Below are positions 1 to 7,664 of a DNA stretch of 31,825 nucleotides, piece after piece. Each line of letters opens with the position of its first letter. Position 1 is the first letter of the stretch. The notes beneath the pieces are model-generated. The model did not search any database, had not been told where the DNA came from, and saw only the letters and a list, made by a program, of their open reading frames with translations. A program made the translations under genes and the position numbers. The DNA lies in assembly GCA_030586765.1 (NCBI GenBank), contig JAUQZZ010000003.1, forward strand, positions 1 through 31,825, read 5' to 3'. This DNA is from Candidatus Brocadiales bacterium (GTDB lineage: Bacteria > Planctomycetota > Brocadiia > Brocadiales > Bathyanammoxibiaceae).

Positions 1-1378
1 ATTCAAGCCAGCCTGCGTTTTGCATGGATTTGTCATTGATTTTGAGAATTTTGTCCCCTGCCTTAAGCCTACTTTTCTGCGCTGGAGAGCCAGGAGACAC
101 TGCCTCAATAACAGGCCAGCCATCACTGTCCCACCAAATTTTTATTCCTGCAGGATCAAAGCCATAGGCTATCATTCCCAGGTCTTTGGATGGTTCTGCT
201 CCAGGGCCAGCAGCAGCAAATAGACCAGCGGGTTGCTCACCGATTGTGACTGTTAGGCCTTTAGTGGTGCCCTTGCGCAGGACGTTTATGTTTACCACCT
301 TCCCTACCTCGGTTTGGGCTATCATATTTCTCAGGTGATTTGCATCACTGACCTTCTTGCCCTCGTACTCCATGATTGCATCACCCCTTTGCATGCCTGC
401 CCTTTCTGCAGGGCTGTCAGGAGTAACATCCCTCGCCAGCACGCCTTTTGTGCCAGGCAGGCCGAAGGATTTAGCCAGGTCTTCTGTTACGTCCTGGATG
501 GCAACCCCTAGCCATCCCCTGGTAACCTTACCTTTTGCTATAAGGCTATTCATCACAGCTTTTGCCATGTTGACAGGGATGGCAAAGCCTATGCCCTGGT
601 ATCCACCTGTCCTGGTGAAGATGGCGGTATTGATACCAATGACCTCTCCCTTAAGGTTTACTAAGGGGCCACCGCTATTTCCCGGGTTGATAGCGGCATC
701 TGTTTGGATGAAGTCCTCGTAGTCGGCAATACCCACGTTTGCCCTGCCTGTAGCACTTATAATCCCTGCTGTGACAGTCTGGGTTAGGCCGAAGGGATTG
801 CCTATAGCTATGGCCCAATCTCCAATCTTGATTTCATCAGAATTCCCAAGCTTTGCTACGGGCAATTTTTCTGCCTCAATCTTTATCACCGCTACATCCG
901 TGGGTGGGTCCGCCCCAATAACCGTTGCTTTAAATTCCTTTTTTTCTCCAAGGGTGACGGCAATCTCGTCAGCTCCCTCTACTACATGGTTATTAGTGAG
1001 GATGTAACCCCTTTCGTCCACTATTACCCCTGAACCAAAGCCCTGCTGCCTGAATTCTTTGGGCACCCGGCCGCGAAAGAAGCGGTCAAAAAACTCATCT
1101 CCAAAGGGAAATTCTCCGGAGGGAGGGTGGAACCTCTCAAACTCCTCGGTTTTTAAGACCTTTGTTGCCTTTACATGGACTACCGACGGTTTTACGTACT
1201 CAGATACCTCATTAAAGAGTTTCGCAAAGATCTGGGCGCTCTCCTGTAGTTTCTGTAACTCTGCAGAGGTGTCTGCTGCTGGAGAAGGCCTTGCTCCGCT
1301 CATGTACAAGCCAAAAGAGACAGCCACTAGAAGCGCCGTCCCTATTAGTAATTTCAACCCCTTTAAATCTCTGCCCAT
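1..1378 (-). CDS. degP: Do/DegP-type periplasmic serine protease (HtrA), 3' end outside window
   Basis: Reading the minus strand from ATG at 1378 gives about 459 codons without a stop, running off the left edge. Residues 8-28 form a hydrophobic signal peptide or anchor, so the protease domain lies in the periplasm. The trypsin-like triad is visible: His131 (in TNNHVV), Asp161 (in TDVAVIK) and Ser235 (in GNSGGP). A first PDZ domain follows at about 262-350 with a GWLGV start and an SPAERAGM segment. A second PDZ begins near 365 and is cut inside an SPAQKSRLKAGD segment. This is the standard DegP/DegQ layout for degrading or chaperoning misfolded envelope proteins. GAGGAGA lies 5 nt before the ATG. 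The ATPase operon ends 77 bp upstream on the same strand and no clear separate promoter was found, so read-through is possible. Confidence 0.96.
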   Translation of the reverse strand, partial: MGRDLKGLKLLIGTALLVAVSFGLYMSGARPSPAADTSAELQKLQESAQIFAKLFNEVSEYVKPSVVHVKATKVLKTEEFERFHPPSGEFPFGDEFFDRFFRGRVPKEFRQQGFGSGVIVDERGYILTNNHVVEGADEIAVTLGEKKEFKATVIGADPPTDVAVIKIEAEKLPVAKLGNSDEIKIGDWAIAIGNPFGLTQTVTAGIISATGRANVGIADYEDFIQTDAAINPGNSGGPLVNLKGEVIGINTAIFTRTGGYQGIGFAIPVNMAKAVMNSLIAKGKVTRGWLGVAIQDVTEDLAKSFGLPGTKGVLARDVTPDSPAERAGMQRGDAIMEYEGKKVSDANHLRNMIAQTEVGKVVNINVLRKGTTKGLTVTIGEQPAGLFAAAGPGAEPSKDLGMIAYGFDPAGIKIWWDSDGWPVIEAVSPGSPAQKSRLKAGDKILKINDKSMQNAGWLE

Positions 1379-1455
1379 GGTTTTCTCCTCAAAGGTTTTT
1401 CAGATTGTCCTTAAAACATATCTTAGCAAATATTCTTTCTATTGTATAGGGTAAA

Positions 1456-2085
1456 TCAAAGAGGGGTCTTTCTCCCCTCCAGTATCTCTTTGACCTTCAT
1501 AAGCCTTGATATGTGGAAGCGCTCCATTTCGTCCAGTTTTGCCTTGATAAATTTTATGGATTCCTTTAGCTCAGGGATGAGGACATGTTCTAAGGCGTTT
1601 ACCCTTCGGCGTGTCTCTTCTACCTCTTTGGCTAAAAGCCTCACTGCGTGCTCCAGTTCTGCTAGCTTAAGGACCCTGGGGAGATAGCCCCTTAGTCTTA
1701 TAATAGCTGTGTCGAGCTCACCAGGGGTATCTAAGAGGCTGTAAGAGGGTTCTGGTAGGGGCGATGCCTCAAGGCTTGTTAATAGGACATTTAGTATCCT
1801 CCAGTGTCTGGGTTTGAGTTCCAGTATGCCTCTGGATTGCCCTATAGCAGTAGCTACTGCCCCTCTTGGTGAAGTCAAGCCAGCGAGGGCGAAGGGCCTG
1901 AGGAGCTCAGGGAGCTCTCTATCCAAAGATGTACGCAAATCTTTATATTCTGTAGAGATATGCAAGAATTCCTTGACAAGACCGTCTAGTTTATCCTTAA
2001 GCATCTTGTGTCCTCTTAGGGCCAGGGCATATCTCCTCCTGAGTCTGAGGAGTTCCATCCTGTTGGGATTGACCTTTAGTCTCAC
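1456..2085 (-). CDS. atpD: A/V-type ATP synthase subunit D (central stalk)
   Basis: The 209-residue protein matches the V/A-type D subunit, the long antiparallel coiled coil of the rotor shaft that sits inside the A3B3 ring and transmits rotation to the membrane ring together with F. The N-terminus (MRLKVNPNRMELLRLRRR) and the C-terminal helix with its RRRVNALEHV segment are family hallmarks, and the length is usual. It is the last gene of the ATPase operon. Its GTG start overlaps the TGA of subunit B (GTGA), which indicates translational coupling. I follow the bacterial V-type letter naming; this is not the F-type beta subunit that is also called atpD. Confidence 0.96.
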   Translation of the reverse strand: MRLKVNPNRMELLRLRRRYALALRGHKMLKDKLDGLVKEFLHISTEYKDLRTSLDRELPELLRPFALAGLTSPRGAVATAIGQSRGILELKPRHWRILNVLLTSLEASPLPEPSYSLLDTPGELDTAIIRLRGYLPRVLKLAELEHAVRLLAKEVEETRRRVNALEHVLIPELKESIKFIKAKLDEMERFHISRLMKVKEILEGRKTPL

Positions 2086-3464
2086 TCTTTTGTCTCCTTG
2101 TGATACTTTTCCAGGTATTCTGGCCTAATCCTCTTAAGTTCTCTCCTGGGTAAGCGCCCAAGGAGTTTCCAACCCAGGTTAAGGGTTTCCTCTATACCCC
2201 TATCTTCTTCCTCCCCCTGCTGTATGAACTCCTTATCGAGACGCTCAGAAAAATCCATGAAAAGTCGGTCTAAAGGGGTGAGGGACCCCTCTCCAAGGAT
2301 GAGGGCCAGTTCCTTAGCCGCCTTACCCCTGGCGTAGGCCGCATAGAGTTGGTTGGAGATGTCGGCGTGGTCCTCCCTGGTCCTGTCTTTACCTATTCCC
2401 TTGTCTTTAAGACGAGAGAGGCAGGGGAGGATATCCACTGGGGGATAGACCCCTTGTAGGTGTAAGGTCCTACTGAGGATTATCTGCCCCTCAGTAATAT
2501 ATCCAGTGAGGTCTGGCACAGGGTGGGTCTTATCATCCTCTGGCATAGTGAGGATGGGTATCTGTGTAATAGAACCCTTTTTGCCCTTTATACGGCCTGC
2601 CCTCTCGTATATAGTGGCCAGGTCTGTGTAGAGGTAGCCAGGATAACCCCTCCTGCCGGGCACCTCCTTTCTGGCAGCCGAGACCTCCCTCAGGGCCTCA
2701 CTGTAATTTGTCATGTCCGTGAGGATTACCAGTACATGCATATCCAGTTCATAAGCCAGGTACTCTGCAGTGGTCAGGGCCATCTTGGGAACAGCCAGGC
2801 GTTCTATAGGAGGGTCTTCTGCCAGGTTTATAAAGATTACAGACCTTTCCAGGGCACCGGTCCTGTTAAAGTCGGTGATAAAATAGTTGGCCTCCTCAAA
2901 GGTAATTCCCATGGCAGCGAAGACTACAGCGAAGGCCTCCTCAGAGCCTGGGACCTTGGCCTGTCTAGCAATCTGAGAGGCTAGTCTGGCGTGAGGCAGG
3001 CCAGAGCAGGAAAAGATGGGCAGTTTCTGCCCCCTTACCAGGGTATTCAGCCCATCTATGGAAGAGATCCCAGTCTGTATAAATTCCCTGGGATAATCCC
3101 TGGCGTAGGGATTTATAGGGTTACCATTTACGTTTAGTCTCTTTTCAGGAATTATGCGGGGACCTTCATCGATAGTGCGGCCAGCCCCGTCGAAGACCCT
3201 TCCCAGGATATCAGGAGAGACCCCAATCTCTAGTCCCTTACCCAAGAACTTTACCCTGACGTTATCCCTTCCTATTCCCAGGGTACCTTCAAAGACCTGT
3301 ACTAAGGCCCTGTCGCCAGCAATTTCCAGCACCCGCCCTCTACGGGTCTGTCCATCAGAGAGTTTCACCTCGGCGAGTTCCCCATAGGTAACCTCTTCTA
3401 CTTGCTCCACAAGCATGAGAGGGCCGAAGATATCCTTTACTGTTAGATATTCCTTAGAGGTCAA
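2082..3464 (-). CDS. atpB: A/V-type ATP synthase subunit B (non-catalytic nucleotide-binding subunit)
   Basis: The 460 residues have the full length of V/A-type B subunits, which alternate with A in the hexameric head but do not hydrolyse ATP. The P-loop is replaced by a degenerate FSCSGLPHARLASQ segment around residues 151-164, the classic difference from subunit A. Also visible are the VVFAAMGITFEEA, ILTDMTNYSEALRE and PGRRGYPGYLYTDLA blocks. The start is TTG at 3464. It lies inside the end of subunit A (11-nt overlap) and gives the expected SKEYLTVKDIFGPLMLVE beginning; no nearby ATG would keep that conserved segment. Confidence 0.97.
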   Translation of the reverse strand: MTSKEYLTVKDIFGPLMLVEQVEEVTYGELAEVKLSDGQTRRGRVLEIAGDRALVQVFEGTLGIGRDNVRVKFLGKGLEIGVSPDILGRVFDGAGRTIDEGPRIIPEKRLNVNGNPINPYARDYPREFIQTGISSIDGLNTLVRGQKLPIFSCSGLPHARLASQIARQAKVPGSEEAFAVVFAAMGITFEEANYFITDFNRTGALERSVIFINLAEDPPIERLAVPKMALTTAEYLAYELDMHVLVILTDMTNYSEALREVSAARKEVPGRRGYPGYLYTDLATIYERAGRIKGKKGSITQIPILTMPEDDKTHPVPDLTGYITEGQIILSRTLHLQGVYPPVDILPCLSRLKDKGIGKDRTREDHADISNQLYAAYARGKAAKELALILGEGSLTPLDRLFMDFSERLDKEFIQQGEEEDRGIEETLNLGWKLLGRLPRRELKRIRPEYLEKYHKETKE

Positions 3465-5223
3465 CTTTGCTTCCCTCCCTCAGGGCCCCTATCTGCTGTT
3501 GGATACCCTGTTCTACCTGCCTGAATGCCTCTCTGTCTCCCTCAGGGACAAATCTCAGTCTGGAGATGTCGTCTTTCGCTGGGATTTCTATTATCTTAGA
3601 TAGGTCTATACCCTTTTGAAGGGCCTCCTGTGCCTCGGAATAGAATCTTAGTATGGCATTTAACATATAATACTGGTTTTCCAGAGAAGTGTAGGTGTCC
3701 ACCTCATGGTAGGCGTTCTGGTGGAGGAAGTCTTCCCTTATTATCTTTGCCACCTCCATAAGGAGTTTATCCTCTGGGGATAGGGCCTCTATACCTATGA
3801 GCCTCACCAGCTCCTCAAGTTCTGCCTCCTTTTGGAGTATCCTTAAGGTCTCCTTACGGTTTTCACCCCAGCCTGGAGCTATCTTCTCTCTAGCGAAGCC
3901 ATCTACTATATTCTGGTAGAGGGAGTAGCTGGTAAGCCAGTTGATAGCAGGGAAGTGCCTTTGAGAGGCGAGCCTATCGTCCAGGGACCAAAAGACCTTT
4001 GCTACCCTGAGGGTGGCCTGGGTTACTGGTTCTGAGAGGTCTCCCCCTGGGGGAGAAACAGAGCCTATAACGCTGAGGTTTCCCTCTTGCAGCTCTGTTC
4101 CCAGGCAGATTACTGCACCGGCCCTTTCATAGAAACTAGCCAGTCTGCTGCCAAGATACGTGGGGAATCCTTCCTCCCCAGGCATCTCCTCCAATCTCCC
4201 TGAGATTTCTCTCATGGCCTCTGCCCATCTGGAAGTGGAATCTGCCATGAGGGCTACGCTGTAACCCATGTCTCTATAGTATTCGGCAATGGTTATACCT
4301 GTGAAAATAGAGGCCTCTCGAGCGGCCACAGGCATATTAGAGGTATTGGCCACTAGAACAGTGCGCTCCATAAGGGGCCTTCCTGTCCTGGGGTCCTTTA
4401 ATTCAGGGAAGGATAATAGTACATCAGCCATCTCGTTTCCCCGCTCACCACAGCCAACGAAAAGGACGATGTCAGCATTGGACCACTTGGCCAGCTGGTG
4501 CTGTACAACGGTCTTTCCGCTGCCAAAGGGGCCGGGAACACAGGAGGTGCCCCCCTTTACCATGGGGAAGAGGGTATCTATCACCCTTTGTCCCGTTACA
4601 AGGGGTTCCTTGGGTTGAACCTTGCGTGTTACCCCCCTGGGTCTCCTGACAGGCCATTTTTGGAGCATCTTTATCCCTGCTATCCCCACGGTTGTTTCTA
4701 CTTCTGCAATGGTATTTTCTATGGTGGCTTCCCTTTCTACTATGGTCTTGATTGTGCCTTCTACCCCGGGAGGGACCATCACCTTATGTTCCACCAGGGC
4801 CGATTCCTTGACTACGCCAAGGATGTCACCCCCTACCACTTTATCCCCTGCCTTTAGCCTGGGCAGGAAGTGCCAAAGTTTGGTCCTGGAAAGGGGGGGA
4901 TACTCTGCACCTCTTGCAATATAAGGGCCTAGCTGGGAGTTTATAACATCTAAGGGTCTCTGGATGCCGTCGAAGATGGAACCAATGAGCCCTGGACCCA
5001 ACTCCACACTAAGGGGCTCACCTGTGGGATAGACAGGCTGGCCTGGGCCAATACCCTCCGTCTCCTCATAGACCTGGATAGAATAGTTATCTGTCCTTAT
5101 CTCAACGACCTCTCCCAGAAGCCTTTGCCTCCCCACCCTGACTATATCATAGATATTGGTTCCTGCCAGTCCCCTGGCCACCACTAAGGGTCCTGAAACT
5201 CTTACTATAATTCCTTCTGCCAC
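3454..5223 (-). CDS. atpA: A/V-type ATP synthase subunit A (catalytic)
   Basis: This is the 589-residue catalytic subunit. The N-terminal beta barrel is at about 1-75, the family-specific non-homologous bulge at about 110-190, and the nucleotide-binding domain follows. The P-loop GPFGSGKT is at residues 231-238 and the catalytic Glu is Glu260 in VGCGERGNE. The ADSTSRWAEA and EEMPGEEGFPTYLGSRL blocks match V/A ATPases rather than the F-type beta subunit. The start is GTG at 5223, overlapping the end of subunit F by 19 nt. It hydrolyses or synthesises ATP at the A/B interface, coupled to ion flow through the K ring and subunit I. Confidence 0.98.
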   Translation of the reverse strand: MAEGIIVRVSGPLVVARGLAGTNIYDIVRVGRQRLLGEVVEIRTDNYSIQVYEETEGIGPGQPVYPTGEPLSVELGPGLIGSIFDGIQRPLDVINSQLGPYIARGAEYPPLSRTKLWHFLPRLKAGDKVVGGDILGVVKESALVEHKVMVPPGVEGTIKTIVEREATIENTIAEVETTVGIAGIKMLQKWPVRRPRGVTRKVQPKEPLVTGQRVIDTLFPMVKGGTSCVPGPFGSGKTVVQHQLAKWSNADIVLFVGCGERGNEMADVLLSFPELKDPRTGRPLMERTVLVANTSNMPVAAREASIFTGITIAEYYRDMGYSVALMADSTSRWAEAMREISGRLEEMPGEEGFPTYLGSRLASFYERAGAVICLGTELQEGNLSVIGSVSPPGGDLSEPVTQATLRVAKVFWSLDDRLASQRHFPAINWLTSYSLYQNIVDGFAREKIAPGWGENRKETLRILQKEAELEELVRLIGIEALSPEDKLLMEVAKIIREDFLHQNAYHEVDTYTSLENQYYMLNAILRFYSEAQEALQKGIDLSKIIEIPAKDDISRLRFVPEGDREAFRQVEQGIQQQIGALREGSKVDL

Positions 5224-5546
5224 CCTTGGCCTCCCTGGAGTATGTCTATCCCTACTGCCCTCTTTATCATACTGCTTGTCTCAAGGATGCTGGTACCGTA
5301 ACTACCAAAATGAGAAGGTAGGACAAGGATAGGGACCCTGGCCTTGCTTCTGGAAGCAGCGATAATATCCAGAGAACCCCTTGCGATGTCTTCGCTAACT
5401 ATTATCAGGAACACCTGGGGGACCTGAATGGTCTTGTTTAAGGCCCTTTCGAGTTCGCTACGAGACCCCGCAATTTCAAGCCCCAGGCCCAAGGCCCTGA
5501 AGGGCAGTATCTTATCTTCCTCTCCAATAACCACTGCATTATACAT
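5205..5546 (-). CDS. atpF: A/V-type ATP synthase subunit F (central stalk, regulatory)
   Basis: This small Rossmann-like subunit binds D in the rotor. The first residues MYNAVVIGEEDKILPFRALGL match the family opening (VIGDED...FRLAGI), and the segment VFLIIVSEDIA follows. An in-frame ATG ten codons upstream (5576) exists. I choose 5546 because AGGAAG sits about 5 nt before it and the family rarely has an N-terminal extension; this gives 113 residues. The gene overlaps the end of subunit C by 8 nt and the start of subunit A by 19 nt, so the C-F-A-B-D block looks translationally coupled. Confidence 0.93.
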   Translation of the reverse strand: MYNAVVIGEEDKILPFRALGLGLEIAGSRSELERALNKTIQVPQVFLIIVSEDIARGSLDIIAASRSKARVPILVLPSHFGSYGTSILETSSMIKRAVGIDILQGGQGWQKEL

Positions 5547-6519
5547 AGGTCTTCCTGAGCCTTTCTCTAAGAGCATCTTTGCCTAACTTATTTAATACAC
5601 CTCCCAGGGTCAGCCTCAGGTTGAAGACCTCGGTGGTAAGCCCTGAGAGGTAGCCAAAGACCCTCTCAGGCCCAAAGGTCACGTAACGGGCCGGCTCTAA
5701 CCTGTCCATTAAATAATCCTCTGTATGTCTTTCATACCGTGTAAAGAGGTCTTTCTTAGCACCCGCAAAGATGTTCTCTACTGTCTTTTCTGGTAAGGTC
5801 TCTAGTATTGGTCTTTTCCATTCCTCCAGGGGAAGAGGTGCAAGGCGCTCTAGAATCTCTTCCCTGGGGAGGAACCGCATTATATCTCTCTTGGCTAACT
5901 TCAGGGCCCTGCCTAGAATCAGGATACCTCTCAATCTCTGGTATTCTAGGAGGTAATCTTTTATGAGAAAAGAACTAATTTTCTCTGCTACCCAGGCAAG
6001 AGAAGAAAGATAAGCCCCGTCAAGGATTAGGTCCACCAGGCTAACATCTTCTGTCGCTTCTTTTATATACACTCTCAAGGTAGCTACCGCCTCCTTATAG
6101 ACCTGAGGTAGGGATGTGTCTCTACCTAACCAGAGCTCTTCTAGGGTTTTCTCCCCCATGGGGCTTGGAAAGGGGGCTGGAGGGCTTATCCCAGCAATCT
6201 TTTTTTTAAGGAAGTTCTTGAGGTTTATGAGGTCGAATCTGAGCTGAAAGAGGTCGCAGACCTCAGGGGAGGGTGCCAGTTGTCTGAGCTCCCACAGATG
6301 ATGGAAATAGTGGAGGTTTATTATATCCTCGAAAGGATAGAGGTCCTGGATGGTGTTAAAATGTTCCCTCAGGGGAGACTCCCTGAGACAAACTAGCAGG
6401 TCTTCTGGCTTCTCTGAGGCAAGGAGCCTGTGAAAAAAGTCTTTTCTGAGGAGGTTATTCTCAAGGACACTAACCTTTCCTGAGATGAAGCACCACTGCT
6501 CCGGGGCGCTCTTTTCCAT
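5539..6519 (-). CDS. atpC: A/V-type ATP synthase subunit C (d-type collar subunit)
   Basis: The 326-residue helical protein sits at the position of subunit C between E and F. V/A-type C (yeast d) is a funnel-shaped collar of three pseudo-repeats that joins the D/F shaft to the membrane ring. The sequence is rich in Leu, Glu and Arg, has no transmembrane segment, and shows weak family motifs (FEDIINLHYFHHLW, DLINLKNFLKKK, EPARYVTFGPERVFGYL). The last of these fits the conserved C-terminal segment with E...FGPE...Y. Length is slightly below the usual 330-350. Assignment rests on gene order plus these motifs. Confidence 0.9.
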   Translation of the reverse strand: MEKSAPEQWCFISGKVSVLENNLLRKDFFHRLLASEKPEDLLVCLRESPLREHFNTIQDLYPFEDIINLHYFHHLWELRQLAPSPEVCDLFQLRFDLINLKNFLKKKIAGISPPAPFPSPMGEKTLEELWLGRDTSLPQVYKEAVATLRVYIKEATEDVSLVDLILDGAYLSSLAWVAEKISSFLIKDYLLEYQRLRGILILGRALKLAKRDIMRFLPREEILERLAPLPLEEWKRPILETLPEKTVENIFAGAKKDLFTRYERHTEDYLMDRLEPARYVTFGPERVFGYLSGLTTEVFNLRLTLGGVLNKLGKDALRERLRKTYV

Positions 6520-6525
6520 ATCTCG

Positions 6526-7110
6526 TTAGCCGAAGAGCTGCGCTGCTACAAATGGGGTGCACTCTTCGCGGAGATGGCTGAGGAGGGCGTCCAGGCTACG
6601 GTCTATCTCAAAATTCTTCGTTCTCAAGATAAACCCACCCTTTATATCCGCGGGAGAGTGGGATAGTAAGAGTAATTCTTTCTTCGCAGATTCATTTATT
6701 CTTCTCACAAGCCCTGGGCCTACCTTCCTCAGGTCTCTATCACACAGCTTCAATTCTGACTTCTCAGGGATTTCCGTCTTTTTCAGCCATCCTTCCAGGA
6801 GTGCCATGGAGTCTTGTTCAGGGAGGGAGAGGATATGTTCCAGGGCATCTTGAAAGACAGCATCAATTATCTTGTTCTTCAGCCGAAGTAACTCCATATT
6901 GTAGTGGGCCTGGAGACGGAAGAGGGACCTCTCTTTTTCTCTTTGGAGCTCCCCTTCCAGGGTCTCCAGTCTCTTCTGAACCTCTTTCTGTAGAGAAGCC
7001 CTTATCCTGGAGATTTTTAGTTCAAGGTCTTCCTGGGAGGCCTTGAGCAACCTCTCGGCCTCCCTGCGGGCATCTTCAAGGATATGGGTCTTTATCTTCT
7101 CTAAAGGCAC
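6526..7110 (-). CDS. atpE: A/V-type ATP synthase subunit E (peripheral stalk)
   Basis: The protein has 194 residues. The first roughly 90 are highly charged coiled coil (AEELLK/LEGELQREKERS type), followed by a globular C-terminal domain that ends in the head-binding segment (KGGFILRTKNFEIDRSLDALLSHLRE). This is the standard E-subunit layout; E pairs with H (G-type) to form the peripheral stalk that holds the A3B3 head still. The start is GTG at 7110. It lies between K and C in the canonical order. Confidence 0.94.
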   Translation of the reverse strand: MPLEKIKTHILEDARREAERLLKASQEDLELKISRIRASLQKEVQKRLETLEGELQREKERSLFRLQAHYNMELLRLKNKIIDAVFQDALEHILSLPEQDSMALLEGWLKKTEIPEKSELKLCDRDLRKVGPGLVRRINESAKKELLLLSHSPADIKGGFILRTKNFEIDRSLDALLSHLREECTPFVAAQLFG

Positions 7111-7132
7111 GGCTTGTTCGTATCCTCACCAG

Positions 7133-7651
7133 CTAGGATATAGTGAGGCCCCCGGGTTTTGTAAGCCACATGACCATGAGGATGGCAGCAAGCAGGGCCA
7201 CCACTGCATAGGTCTCTATTAGGGCTGGTATGAGGATGGCCCTTCCGCTTTCTTCTGGTCTCTTTGCCGTCAAGTTAATAGCTGCGGCTGCGGCCTCACC
7301 CTGGGATATAGCGCTCCTCCACAGGACTATACCCATGGAGAGGCCTGTAAAGAAAAGCCCCATTCCGTTTATAGGAGGCACATGGATGACTCCCTCTATC
7401 AGCCCGATCCTCATTGCTATAGTTACTGCACAGATGAAGCCATAGAACCCCTGGGTTCCAGGCATAGCCATAAGGATGAGGAGTCTTCCAAAGAGCTCTG
7501 GTTTCTCTGAGAGCACCCCTGCTGCCTGGGACGCTGCTATCCTTATGCCCCTGGCTGAGCCTATACCACCAAACATTACTGCAAGCAAGGCCCCTGTACC
7601 TGCCCAACCCAGGCCTGTTTGTATGAAGTGTACCCTTAGAAACTCTTCCAT
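7133..7651 (-). CDS. atpK: A/V-type ATP synthase subunit K (four-helix rotor ring), Na+-type ligand set
   Basis: This 172-residue, very hydrophobic protein has four transmembrane helices as two fused hairpins, like the 16-kDa proteolipid NtpK. Only the second hairpin carries the ion-binding carboxylate, Glu146 in LIETYAV. The first has PGTQG (Thr66, Gln67) and the cytoplasmic end of helix 3 has SQGEAA (Gln117). In Enterococcus hirae NtpK the Na+ ligands are Leu61 (carbonyl), Thr64, Gln65, Gln110 and Glu139, which align with Met63, Thr66, Gln67, Gln117 and Glu146 here. The side-chain ligands are all conserved, so I infer Na+ as the coupling ion. The gene lies 13 bp after subunit I. Confidence 0.96.
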   Translation of the reverse strand: MEEFLRVHFIQTGLGWAGTGALLAVMFGGIGSARGIRIAASQAAGVLSEKPELFGRLLILMAMPGTQGFYGFICAVTIAMRIGLIEGVIHVPPINGMGLFFTGLSMGIVLWRSAISQGEAAAAAINLTAKRPEESGRAILIPALIETYAVVALLAAILMVMWLTKPGGLTIS

Positions 7652-7664
7652 TGCTTTAGAACCC

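Noticed and set aside
1379..1455. Separate promoter or terminator between the ATPase operon and degP
   Set aside because: TTGATT is present, but no acceptable -10 at 16-18 bp and no hairpin with T-run were found.
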